Shown: positions 13,332 through 21,482, counted from the first letter of the stretch. The stretch is DNA of 24,567 nucleotides from Bacteroidales bacterium UBA2939 (GCA_002349055.1 DECD01000018.1:23404-47970); one strand, 5' to 3'. The notes: generated by a model not told the origin, from the letters alone. Translations and numbers: made by a program.

Positions 13332-14236
13332 AAAGACAATTTGTTTTGAGATTCCGTCCGAATCTGCCTGGATTGTACCGTTTCCGAGCAGAAGAACTCT
13401 GGCTTTTTCGGTGCGGCGAAGGTGCGCTCTATCATGGCCACATGGGAGAGGTATTCGGGGTCGGTGAAGGCGATGGCTCCTGTCGGGCAACGGCGGCGAC
13501 AGGCCTGGCACTTGATGCAGATGCCGTCGAAGGCCGGTATTCCGTCATTGGCCTCAATGCTTCCCATCGGGCATACCTCCAGACACTTGCCGCAGCGTGT
13601 GCAGCGGTCGGGGTTGCACGAAGGCTTCGCCTTCAGGAAGCCCGCAGGGGCGTTGTTGGTCTTCAGCGGAGTGTAGTATTTCTCTGGGTGAGCCTCGCCG
13701 GGAACTTTTAAAATCGAGGATTGAGAATTGAAAATTGAGAGTTTTGCGGCCAGCTGCTCGGCGAAGCGGTCGAGGGCGGCGAGGTCTTCCTCGTTGGGGC
13801 GCCCCGCACCGAGGGTGTCGCTGAACGAATGGCGCGTCACCATCGCAGCGGCACCCACGGGCTTCATGCCGCCCTCCTCCATCAGGCCCACCAACTCGGC
13901 CAGCGCATTGTCGTAGGCGCGATTGCCGAAGGTCACAAGGGCGATGCTTTTAATGCCTGATAGCTTGAGTGCCTGATGGCTTGAGTGGGTAATGGCGGAA
14001 CGGACATAGTCGAGTGTCTTATTGGGAATTCTTCCCGCATAGACGGGTGTGGCCCAGAGGACGATATCATCGGCATCGAATACCGGCAGCGCCTCACGCT
14101 CGCGCGGCAAAGTGTAGGAATGGTATTCCACCTCGGCGTGCAGCAGAGCGCCCAGCCTTTCTGCCAGATGCTGCGCCACCTGCCGTGTGCCACCCGTAGG
14201 GCTGAAATAGTATGTCTTAATCCTTGCCATATCCAT
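13328..14236 (-). CDS. EFR1-type flavodoxin/ferredoxin fusion protein
   Basis: This 302-residue electron-transfer protein has an N-terminal flavodoxin-like domain (1-165) with the FMN phosphate loop FSPTGGTRQVA and the WATPVYAGRIPN and VTFGNRAYDN motifs. A C-terminal double [4Fe-4S] ferredoxin follows (C207-C222 with CTRCGKCLEVCP, and C240-C250 with CIKCQACRRRCP). The partner is unknown. It would suit the ferredoxin-using anaerobic metabolism implied by the hydrogenase nearby. Two segments look inserted: residues 83-96 (SSHQALKLSGIK, repeat at 13954-13985) and 166-177 (LSIFNSQSSILK, repeat at 13710-13745, exactly in the linker between the two domains). Its ATG overlaps the PhzF stop (TAATG). 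Confidence 0.88.
   Translation of the reverse strand: MDMARIKTYYFSPTGGTRQVAQHLAERLGALLHAEVEYHSYTLPREREALPVFDADDIVLWATPVYAGRIPNKTLDYVRSAITHSSHQALKLSGIKSIALVTFGNRAYDNALAELVGLMEEGGMKPVGAAAMVTRHSFSDTLGAGRPNEEDLAALDRFAEQLAAKLSIFNSQSSILKVPGEAHPEKYYTPLKTNNAPAGFLKAKPSCNPDRCTRCGKCLEVCPMGSIEANDGIPAFDGICIKCQACRRRCPTGAIAFTDPEYLSHVAMIERTFAAPKKPEFFCSETVQSRQIRTESQNKLSL
13710..13745 (-). repeat. ACTCTCAATTTTCAATTCTCAATC repeat in the EFR1 linker
   Basis: The coding strand is the AATTTTC/AATTCTC type seen at 12461 and in the intergenic copy at 1486. It is read in frame as LSIFNSQSSIL and sits in the inter-domain linker, where an insertion is best tolerated. Confidence 0.7.
13954..13985 (-). repeat. Tandem 16-bp ATCAGGCA-type repeat in EFR1
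   Basis: Two direct copies of TGCCTGATRGCTTGAG on the plus strand (13954-13969 and 13970-13985) differ at one base. The same unit occurs in the PhzF gene at 14485-14519. Confidence 0.75.
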
Positions 14237-15096
14237 TAGCAGTTAATTTCTCCTTTTGCAACGATGGCGGCGGTGCCACCCACATAGATTGTGCCGTCGG
14301 CAGAGATACGTGTGGCCACCGACGAAGGCCTTCCCATCGCCTCACCCTGCATATATGAGAAGTCACCCATTGCGGGAATCACGCCGAGGGTTGACAGATA
14401 ATGTGTCAGGGCTGCATTGGCTGTGCCGGTGGCCGATTCCTCCGGTATACCATACAAGGGGGCGAAGTCGCGCACATGGGCTGTGATTGTTTGATTGCCT
14501 GATTGCCCGATTGCTTGAGTAGGGAGGGCAAAACAATGGAAACTAACGGCCTTGTGCTTCTCCGTCAGCGCAGCGACAGCCTCCATATCGGGATGCAAAG
14601 CATTGAGTGCTTCAACATCTTGAATGGGTATCATGATATCCTCCAAACCAGTGTAGGCCACTTGAACGGGCAACGAGGGGATGTAGCCATTGATGCCGAG
14701 CGCTTTGTAGATTGGAGCAATGTCGGCAATAGTCTTCACAATGCGAGGCGCAGACATCTGCATCAGCACCTTCTTGCCCACCTCAATACAGAGGTCTCCC
14801 GCCAAAGTTCGACACCGGCATTCACCTTCCGCTATCCCAAGACTGTGTAACAACGAGAATGTGGCGATGGTAGCGTGGCCGCACAGCTCCACCTCGGCCT
14901 TCGGCGTGAAGTAGCGCAGATGGTATTCCGTTGCCGACAACCTTTGCACGAAGGCCGTCTCGGAATAGCGCAGCTCCGCCGCAACCTTTATCATCAGACT
15001 TTCATCGGGGAAGGCCTCCTCACCCAGAAGCACAACTCCGGCGGGATTCCCCCCAAAGGGACGGTCCGTGAAAGCATCGACTATATAGTAACGCAT
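14236..15096 (-). CDS. PhzF-family isomerase/epimerase
   Basis: This 286-residue two-lobed protein of the diaminopimelate-epimerase fold resembles PhzF and YddE. The active-site glutamate is E46 in RYSETAFV, and the paired motif FTPKAEVELCGHATIATF is complete. The second lobe has ESATGTANAALTHYL. The real substrate of these homologues is generally unknown; phenazine synthesis is not implied because no other phz gene is present. The ATG at 15096 begins MRYYIVDAFTDRPFGGNPAG, the family start, rather than an in-frame ATG at 15144 inside the preceding gene. Residues near 195-208 (PTQAIGQSGNQTIT) come from a repeat at 14485-14519. Confidence 0.9.
   Translation of the reverse strand: MRYYIVDAFTDRPFGGNPAGVVLLGEEAFPDESLMIKVAAELRYSETAFVQRLSATEYHLRYFTPKAEVELCGHATIATFSLLHSLGIAEGECRCRTLAGDLCIEVGKKVLMQMSAPRIVKTIADIAPIYKALGINGYIPSLPVQVAYTGLEDIMIPIQDVEALNALHPDMEAVAALTEKHKAVSFHCFALPTQAIGQSGNQTITAHVRDFAPLYGIPEESATGTANAALTHYLSTLGVIPAMGDFSYMQGEAMGRPSSVATRISADGTIYVGGTAAIVAKGEINC
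14485..14519 (-). repeat. ATCAGGCA-type repeat in PhzF gene
   Basis: Plus-strand units GATTGTTT, GATTGCCT, GATTGCCC, GATTGCTTGAG follow each other. It is related to the EFR1 repeat at 13954-13985 (GCCTGATNGCTTGAG). It is read in frame as QAIGQSGNQTIT. Confidence 0.65.
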
Positions 15097-15104
15097 GAAT
15101 AGTT

Positions 15105-15770
15105 TTATTCTTGTGGTGAAAATGGGCATTTTTTGCCGATGCATTGCTCGTTGATTTGGCTACGCGTGCAGTGTACCTCGGGCTTCACCATCTCCACCCC
15201 GAGGTTTTCTTTGACGAAGTCGATGGCCGTCAGCACCGAGAGGTAGGAGTCTCGCTTACAGCAGCGCGGGCCGCCATTGAGGGCCACCTGCTCCAGCGCA
15301 CGGGCGGTGCAGAGGTTGCAGAGGCGCCAGGTGTCGGTTGAGAATGGGGTGTTGCGGGTGACGATGGAGAGGAAGATGCCGGTGCTGATGCTCGCGCCGC
15401 AGGCCCCCATATATCCACACGCACCACCGGGCACCTGCTGTCCGCGTTTCACCACCTCGGCGAGTGCCGTCGTCATATCCAACTTTGCGCTGTCGGGCAG
15501 ACAGTTGTTATAAGCCGTCAGCAGCGCGGCTCCGACCAGCACATGATGTTCGGGGCCATGCATGCGGCACTCCGGCTGCGACATCAGCCGCTCCAGTATC
15601 TCTATCGGATTGCGCGATGTGTCCTCCAAGCATAATGACACCAGAGGATTTGTCTCCTCCACCGCCGTCTCCGGGGTGGTATCGTTACGATCCTGATTGC
15701 CGTTACCGCAGCCGGTCATCATGGCCAGCAGCAATGCGGAGACGAATAATGTGTGTACTATTTTTTTCAT
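15105..15770 (-). CDS. DUF5714 protein with lipoprotein signal
   Basis: This 221-residue protein matches the DUF5714 pattern: EHHVLVGAALLTAYNN, then PGGACGYMGACGASISTGIFLS, CNLCTA, GGPRCCKRDSYLS and a C-terminal CIGKKCP. The many conserved cysteines suggest metal or cluster binding, but the role of the family is unknown to me. The N-terminus is a lipoprotein signal (VHTLFVSALLLAMMTGC, lipobox cysteine at about 21) followed by an acidic spacer. This places the domain in the periplasm or outer membrane, which is odd for a domain normally seen without a signal. It overlaps the PfkB gene by 4 nt and precedes phzF by 8 nt. Confidence 0.75.
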   Translation of the reverse strand: MKKIVHTLFVSALLLAMMTGCGNGNQDRNDTTPETAVEETNPLVSLCLEDTSRNPIEILERLMSQPECRMHGPEHHVLVGAALLTAYNNCLPDSAKLDMTTALAEVVKRGQQVPGGACGYMGACGASISTGIFLSIVTRNTPFSTDTWRLCNLCTARALEQVALNGGPRCCKRDSYLSVLTAIDFVKENLGVEMVKPEVHCTRSQINEQCIGKKCPFSPQE

Positions 15771-16678
15771 TTTATACGTGTTTTCAGGTGTTTAACCAAT
15801 TCGTCGCTGATGTTGTTGCCGAGTTGGCGGCAGACATCTTGGCTCCAGCGCTGCGCCACTGCGATGCGGTCGTCGATGCCCTTGAGCTTGGCGTAGATGT
15901 AACCAGCGTTAAAGTTGTCACCAGCGCCTACGGTACTGACGGTCTCGATGGGCTCGACGGGGTAGCTCTCGCAGCCGTCGGGCGTGTAGAGGCGTATCGG
16001 ACGCGCTCCGTCGGACAGGATGAGCGTCGGGCAATAGTGGCGCACCCGCTCGTAGATAGCATCGCCGTCGTGCAGGTTAAAGAGGTACTCGAAGTCCTCC
16101 GTCGAGCCGCGCACCACGTCGGCCAGCCGCATGTTCTCCTCGATGTTGGGCATCACCTCCGGCAGCTCGGCGATATGATTCTTGCGGAAGTTGACGTCGT
16201 AGTAGAGCCAGGCACCCGCCTCGCGGGCCTCGCGAAGCATCTTGCCCACCACGGGGCGTATCACGGGGTTGATGGCGAAGAAGGAGCCGAAGAGTACCAC
16301 GTCATCAGAATTAATTTTGAAATTTGAAATTCGAAATTCGAAATTCTGAATTGTTTCTACCGAGGCGTGGTCTTTGTAAAAAATATATTGCGCGTCGTTG
16401 TGCTCGTCGAGGAAAGCCAGCGAGATGTGCGACTTCACGTTGGAGTGGCGGCAGACGTACTCTGACGACACGCCGTTGTCCTGCAGGTAGCGGCAGATGA
16501 TGTCGCCTATGTGGTCGCCCCCCACCTCCGTCACCATAGCGCAGTTCGCCCCTGCCCGTCCGAGCGACACGATGCTGTTGAACGTCGACCCTCCGGGAAC
16601 GGCTTTCTGCGGCTGGTCGTCCTTGAAGAGGATGTCAAGGACGGTTTCTCCGATACCTATCACGCGAGAATTAGTCAT
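15767..16678 (-). CDS. PfkB-family sugar kinase (fructokinase-like)
   Basis: This 303-residue ribokinase/PfkB kinase phosphorylates a sugar, probably fructose or a related hexose, with ATP. The N-terminus reads IGIGETVLDILF and VPGGSTFNSIVSLGRAG, with the VTEVGGDHIG motif next. The C-terminal signature is VSTVGAGDNFNAGYIYAKL with catalytic D254. Residues 109-123 (TIQNFEFRISNFKIN) are encoded by an A/T-rich repeat at 16313-16353, between two conserved strands. The gene starts 33 nt after the helicase stop and overlaps the DUF5714 gene. Substrate is not certain. Confidence 0.9.
   Translation of the reverse strand: MTNSRVIGIGETVLDILFKDDQPQKAVPGGSTFNSIVSLGRAGANCAMVTEVGGDHIGDIICRYLQDNGVSSEYVCRHSNVKSHISLAFLDEHNDAQYIFYKDHASVETIQNFEFRISNFKINSDDVVLFGSFFAINPVIRPVVGKMLREAREAGAWLYYDVNFRKNHIAELPEVMPNIEENMRLADVVRGSTEDFEYLFNLHDGDAIYERVRHYCPTLILSDGARPIRLYTPDGCESYPVEPIETVSTVGAGDNFNAGYIYAKLKGIDDRIAVAQRWSQDVCRQLGNNISDELVKHLKTRIK
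16313..16353 (-). repeat. AATTTC-type A/T-rich repeat in the PfkB gene
   Basis: The coding strand has iterated AATTTCGAATTTCGAATTTCAA units (period about 8), related to the AATTTTC repeats at 12461 and 13710. It is read in frame as QNFEFRISNFKI and has no stop in any frame on this strand. Confidence 0.75.
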
Positions 16679-16710
16679 ATGGATTTAAAAATATTTGCAA
16701 AATTGGTGTG

Positions 16711-19700
16711 CTATGTTTTCTCTAAGTATAAATTGGCGAGACAGACGGCCACTTCCTGCGGTTCTTCGCGGGGTCGCCAAGCGAGGATATAACTCACTTC
16801 AGCATCGGTGACGATATAGCCTTTTTCTTCCAACTCTTTGAGGCGTTCACGCATGGCCTTTGAGAGAGATGCTACATAATCTCCCTGCTGGGTAATCATA
16901 TAGCCATTTCTATAATTCAATTTGTCGCCACTTCGCAAGCGGAGCACCTTTTCCTTCCTTTCGCGGAAATAATCGAGCCAAACATCTTTCATGGAGAGCG
17001 AGAGGGCTATTGTCGGCTGTGAGGAAAGGAACGAGGTATCGTTGTAAATGAACAGTTTATGCTTGGCTCGAGTGATGCCGACGTAAATGGCACGGAGCAT
17101 GTCGGTATCCATATCGCGAATGCCTCCAAGCAGCAAATAGACGGTATCGAACTCGCGACCTTTGGCCTTGTGTATGGTACTAACGAAAACGGTATTGTCT
17201 TCCGTGGCGATGAAGTCTTCAATGCTCGATTCGAGGGCAAACTCGCGCAAGTCGCTCCGATAGTAGGTTTGGTGGGTGGCCTCAAAGTCGGCAAAGAACT
17301 GTCGCACGGCATCGAGGCAATTGCTGGTGACATAAGACTCTTCGGTTTTCCTCTTGGCTTCGGCCCACCGTTCTCGGCTGACGGCACCATCCTCCGACTG
17401 GCCCAACTGCTTAAAGAAGTATCGCACCTCGGCCAAATTGACGAAGCGAAATCCATCGGTAGCCTGAATCATGCGAACATGCTTCCCTTGCTGATGCAAC
17501 AGATGGGCGACTTGCAGGGTCTGCTCGTTGGTGACAGTAAGCACGGCGGAGGTACCCTTTGAAATTGAAAATTGGGCAGCCGCATCAACAACACCCATTT
17601 CGTTGCTTACCGCAACGATAGGTGTCTGCTTCATGCGGTTGGGAATCTGCTGCACAAAGCGATTGGCATAGTCGACAATAGCACCGTCGGAGCGATAGTT
17701 ATCCGTGAGTTCGTAGAGGGTAGCACCGTAGTCGGTGATGAGTGAGTGCAAATGAGTCGAGTTGCTTCCTCGGAAGGAATAGATATTCTGATCATCGTCA
17801 CCCACGGCAATGACACGCATCTCTTCGTTGCGCTGCACAAGTGCCTTTACCAGCCGAAAGTCGTCGGTGCCCATGTCCTGAGCCTCATCGATAACGAGCA
17901 CACTCTTGGCAATTTTGCTTTCCTCCACTTCACCATTCTCTATCATTTCTGCTGCACGACTCACCACACTTTCTATCTCCTCAAGCGACCCTTGCCTACC
18001 AATAAGGTCGAAACTATAGGAGTGGAAGGTCTTGATGTCTACAAAGTGTGCGGCGTTACCGACCAATTCGATGAGTCGTTTCTTGAACTCGGTGGCGGCT
18101 GCTCGCGAGAAAGTGAGCATCAACAACTGTTCGTGTTTCACATCCTCCATCAAAAGCAGCGAAGCCAACTTGTGTACCAGCACACGGGTCTTTCCGCTGC
18201 CAGGTCCAGCAGCCACAACAATGTATTTGCTTCGCTTATCGTCGATTATCTGTCGTTGGCGTTCGCTGAGAGTGCCAATTATCTGCTTGTATTTTGCCGG
18301 AGTGATATTTTTGACAATTTGTTTGCGTCGCTCGCTTTTGAAATATTTGTCGATGAAGGCTTGGTAATTCATGAGGAAATAATCGCTGACAAATTGCAGG
18401 GCAGCATCGTAGTCGCGAACCATCATGTTGGCGTACTCGCCCACTATGTGAATCTGCTGTATCCGATGGCGGTAGAACTCGTCAAGCATTCGGTATTGCT
18501 CTTTACCGTAATAGGTGCGTGGAACAACCAGCCGATGCAGTTGCATAGTGCTGTATATCACCATGAATCCGCCTTCGATTTTCAGTAACCCCATCCGTGA
18601 AAGGTAGAGAAGAGATTCTTCCATGTCGGTCAATGTAGGTTTCTCATTGTTTCCAAAGGTGAATCCCTGTAGGGTTGCATTGTACCTTTCCAACAACTCG
18701 ACCATAGAGAAGGTGGTCATCTTGTCGCTGTCCAACGAGGCGAGTGTACTCAATGTTTTGGCAACATATCGGCATAAGTCAACGCGACGTTCGAAGCGGG
18801 CAAGCGTCGTTTCACGGTCAACCTGCAAACGCGCCATAACATTGTCTGCCGTAGAATGATGCTCCTGTTTGTAAATATATCCTTTGGTATTCAGGAAATG
18901 TAGTAGCGTCCGCAACGTTTTTACCGTACATCGGACATTCCCCGCCGATTGCGCCTCGGTGTTGAGTTGTTTGTAGTTGTATGTGTGTCCCTCCTTATCT
19001 AGGCAATTCAACAAAAAGCGTTCAATCTTCAAAACCTCTTCAAGACCACGCGCAATATTAGCTCGATCCACGTAGGCTTTCATGTCTTGAGCATCAGCCA
19101 AAATACCTTCCTGCCGCATCAGGTTGACACAGCGCACTACCGTCTCTTTTGTCATTCCAAGAATGTCCGCCAGATAGTCGATGCGGCTCTCAGCCTCTGC
19201 TCCCCGACCGCTTGCAGTTGCACGGCTGCTGATAAGTGAACCTATCACACGTGCAGATTCCTCACGTGTGACTTCGTCGAAGAGCGCAGAAGCCATCAAT
19301 CGGTTGCGAGCCTCGTCCATGGAGCGCACCTTGATTCCTGTGGCGAAAACATGCGGGGCATTGCTTCCCCGATGGATGTATCCAGCCTCCTCCAACGCGG
19401 TGATGGCCCCCTTTACACGTGTCTCGATATCATTTCCATCATCATCGTTCCATCCTGCCTGCCGGGCTATCTCCAAAGGCGAACAACTGACGCTGTCGCG
19501 TATTTTAGTCAAGTCCTTGATGGCTTTCCACACCTGCTGAATCTCACTGAGGGAAAGTTTTGTCTGGTTGAGCAGGATGAAATGCTTATCCAAATCGCTA
19601 TCGCTGTACAAAACATAGCAATCGGCCCGCATCTGCGGGTCGCGACCGGCGCGTCCGGCCTCCTGTACGTAGTTCTCCAACGAATCGCTGATGTCATAAT

Positions 19701-21366
19701 GCACAACCAACCCCACATCCTTCTTGTCGACCCCCATTCCGAAGGCCGAAGTGGCTACAATGACCTGCACCTCGCCACTCATGAAGGCGTTCTGGTTTGC
19801 CACCTTATCTGCTGACTCCATCTTGCCATTGAAAGGTAGTGCGGCAATGCCGTCGCGCCGCAGACGCCCTGCAAGTTCTTTTGTACGTTTGGTTCGACTT
19901 ACATATACTATCGTTGGGCAGCGGTGTCCGAATATAAGGTTACGCAATTGAGTATATTTCTCGTTTTCTGTGTCTGCGTGAAGCACCGAATAACGCAAGT
20001 TCTTACGTTCGGAATTGGCTGCGAAGATTTGCAAGTCGATGCCGAGTTTTTGCTTGAAATAGTCGCAGATGTCACACACCACTTTCTGCTTGGCAGTGGC
20101 CGTGAAACAAGAAATAGCTATTGGCTGAACCTGTTGTTTCTTCTCCTGCAACTGGCGGATATAATCTCCGATGTAAAGATAGTCGGTGCGGAAATCCTGT
20201 CCCCATGCCGAGAAACAATGTGCCTCGTCGATAACGAAACGCACCACGTTGCGACTGAGAAGCAATCGTTCGATGGTCTTGCTGCGCAACATCTCGGGGG
20301 CAATATAGAGCAAATTGGCAGTACCGTTGGCGACCTGCTCGATGGCAGCAGCACGTTCGATGGGGTCTAACAATCCGTTGATAGTAACAGCATCGCTCAC
20401 TCCACGGTCGGCAAGATTGTCCACCTGGTCTTTCATCAGGCTTTGCAGGGGCGAGATAACTACCGTCAAACCATGAATATTGCGGCCAGCCATCAATGCC
20501 GGTAACTGGAAAGTAAGTGATTTGCCACCACCCGTCGGGAATATTGTCAGCAACGACTCGCCACGAATGGCTGCTTCCACTGCCTGTTGCTGCATCGGTA
20601 CGCCGTCAAATTGGCGGAACTCGTCATATCCGAAGAACTCCTTTAAACCGCTATGGGCATCCAACCGTTGTTTGCAATATTCACATTCTCCACATGGCGT
20701 ATTTCGCAGGAAGGTCATCACGTTCCCAACTTTGGGATAGCTATGCATCACCCATGCAGGAGTCATCGACACCAAGTCATTGGTTCCAATCAATGCCAGT
20801 GCGTAGGCCAATTCTACAGGATAGCGTTTGGCGACAGCTTCAATATTGGCATTCTCGCAGAGCAGTCCCTTGTATTCAGCCTTGATTAACTCCCCGAGAG
20901 GCAACCCTGTCTGTTGCGTCGCAACAATATATTTGAAAAAGCCCTCAAACTCCTTTGTATCCTTCAGTAGTTCCCAGTAGATTTCCTGTTTGGCTTTCGG
21001 TAGTTGTCTCCACGCGGCAACCTCGTCATAGAACAAGTCCTTCGCCTTCTTGGCGTCATTGACAGGATTGTTCAGTTCGTCAACTTGCAGCTTGTCGTCT
21101 TTCAGCAATTTGTGATACGGTTTCTTCGGGAACAGAAGCGGTGAAAGCGGCAATGTGTCGATGAGAGTATAGCTGCCAGGGAGTTTTAGGTATTTCAGAT
21201 CATGGTTGATGATATTATGTCCACACAGAGTGTCGCATTTAGACACGAAGGCCACAAAATCAGAACTGGACCGAGTGTGCAAGACCGAGCCATTTTCCAG
21301 TGTCACCCCATAATCCTCAACTTTGCGTGTCTGTGGATTTACTTCTGTGTCGATAAACGCTATCAT
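16711..21366 (-). CDS. Exonuclease-RecQ-UvrD-like helicase fusion protein
   Basis: This 1551-residue protein joins three enzyme modules. Residues 1-110 look like a DnaQ/DEDD exonuclease: D6 and E8 (FIDTEVN), GHNIINHDLKYL with D56, and D104 as a possible last acidic residue, although the usual His five positions earlier is Asn. A Cys cluster CGECEYC (225-231) precedes a RecQ helicase at about 245-600, with FPTGGGKS, VIDEAHCFSAWGQDFR and YVQEAGRAGRD. Winged-helix-like regions fill 600-950. The last third (1030-1445) is a superfamily 1 UvrD-like helicase with AAGPGSGKT, VLVIDEAQDM, GDDDQNIYSFRG, HKAKGREFD and AIYVGITRAKH. All helicase motifs are intact. DNA repair, recombination-intermediate processing or phage defence are possible roles. 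The start is nearly leaderless. Confidence 0.88.
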   Translation of the reverse strand: MIAFIDTEVNPQTRKVEDYGVTLENGSVLHTRSSSDFVAFVSKCDTLCGHNIINHDLKYLKLPGSYTLIDTLPLSPLLFPKKPYHKLLKDDKLQVDELNNPVNDAKKAKDLFYDEVAAWRQLPKAKQEIYWELLKDTKEFEGFFKYIVATQQTGLPLGELIKAEYKGLLCENANIEAVAKRYPVELAYALALIGTNDLVSMTPAWVMHSYPKVGNVMTFLRNTPCGECEYCKQRLDAHSGLKEFFGYDEFRQFDGVPMQQQAVEAAIRGESLLTIFPTGGGKSLTFQLPALMAGRNIHGLTVVISPLQSLMKDQVDNLADRGVSDAVTINGLLDPIERAAAIEQVANGTANLLYIAPEMLRSKTIERLLLSRNVVRFVIDEAHCFSAWGQDFRTDYLYIGDYIRQLQEKKQQVQPIAISCFTATAKQKVVCDICDYFKQKLGIDLQIFAANSERKNLRYSVLHADTENEKYTQLRNLIFGHRCPTIVYVSRTKRTKELAGRLRRDGIAALPFNGKMESADKVANQNAFMSGEVQVIVATSAFGMGVDKKDVGLVVHYDISDSLENYVQEAGRAGRDPQMRADCYVLYSDSDLDKHFILLNQTKLSLSEIQQVWKAIKDLTKIRDSVSCSPLEIARQAGWNDDDGNDIETRVKGAITALEEAGYIHRGSNAPHVFATGIKVRSMDEARNRLMASALFDEVTREESARVIGSLISSRATASGRGAEAESRIDYLADILGMTKETVVRCVNLMRQEGILADAQDMKAYVDRANIARGLEEVLKIERFLLNCLDKEGHTYNYKQLNTEAQSAGNVRCTVKTLRTLLHFLNTKGYIYKQEHHSTADNVMARLQVDRETTLARFERRVDLCRYVAKTLSTLASLDSDKMTTFSMVELLERYNATLQGFTFGNNEKPTLTDMEESLLYLSRMGLLKIEGGFMVIYSTMQLHRLVVPRTYYGKEQYRMLDEFYRHRIQQIHIVGEYANMMVRDYDAALQFVSDYFLMNYQAFIDKYFKSERRKQIVKNITPAKYKQIIGTLSERQRQIIDDKRSKYIVVAAGPGSGKTRVLVHKLASLLLMEDVKHEQLLMLTFSRAAATEFKKRLIELVGNAAHFVDIKTFHSYSFDLIGRQGSLEEIESVVSRAAEMIENGEVEESKIAKSVLVIDEAQDMGTDDFRLVKALVQRNEEMRVIAVGDDDQNIYSFRGSNSTHLHSLITDYGATLYELTDNYRSDGAIVDYANRFVQQIPNRMKQTPIVAVSNEMGVVDAAAQFSISKGTSAVLTVTNEQTLQVAHLLHQQGKHVRMIQATDGFRFVNLAEVRYFFKQLGQSEDGAVSRERWAEAKRKTEESYVTSNCLDAVRQFFADFEATHQTYYRSDLREFALESSIEDFIATEDNTVFVSTIHKAKGREFDTVYLLLGGIRDMDTDMLRAIYVGITRAKHKLFIYNDTSFLSSQPTIALSLSMKDVWLDYFRERKEKVLRLRSGDKLNYRNGYMITQQGDYVASLSKAMRERLKELEEKGYIVTDAEVSYILAWRPREEPQEVAVCLANLYLEKT
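17558..17577 (-). repeat. Short ATTTTCAATTTC stretch in the helicase gene
   Basis: The coding strand reads CAATTTTCAATTTCAAA, the same type as the repeats in ThrE, EFR1 and PfkB, and encodes QFSISK (residues 1265-1270). It is only about 20 bp, so chance is not excluded. Confidence 0.35.
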
Positions 21367-21370
21367 GGTG

Positions 21371-21401
21371 CAAAGATACGCATTATTTCTGGAACGGCAA
21401 A
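21371..21401 (-). promoter_or_regulatory. Promoter of the helicase fusion gene
   Basis: On the minus strand TTTG (21398-21401), 19 nt and TATCTTTG (21371-21378) match the consensus exactly. Only four bases separate the -7 box from the ATG at 21366, so transcription probably starts at or within the start codon, giving a leaderless message. Confidence 0.75.
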
Positions 21402-21433
21402 ATTAAAGTTATATAGGCAGAGGAGAAGACGAA

Positions 21434-21461
21434 GCAAGGGCGCCCGAATGGGCGCCCTTGC
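21434..21461 (-). terminator. Terminator of the hydrogenase operon
   Basis: A perfect 12-bp GC-rich stem GCAAGGGCGCCC/GGGCGCCCTTGC with loop of 4 nt lies 22 nt after the hydC stop and before the helicase promoter. The following minus-strand tail (TTCGTCTTCTCC) is pyrimidine-rich rather than a clean T-run. Confidence 0.75.
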
Positions 21462-21482
21462 TGTTGTCAATCCTTGTGGGGA

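Noticed and set aside
13332..13511. Longer start for the small unknown gene
   Set aside because: The extension reads a frame over the ferredoxin domain of EFR1 and is Pro/Arg/His-rich. The ATG at 13331 overlaps the EFR1 stop in the usual way.
14236..15096. Phenazine biosynthesis locus
   Set aside because: Only a PhzF-like isomerase is present; no other phz genes are nearby and such homologues are widespread in bacteria without phenazines.
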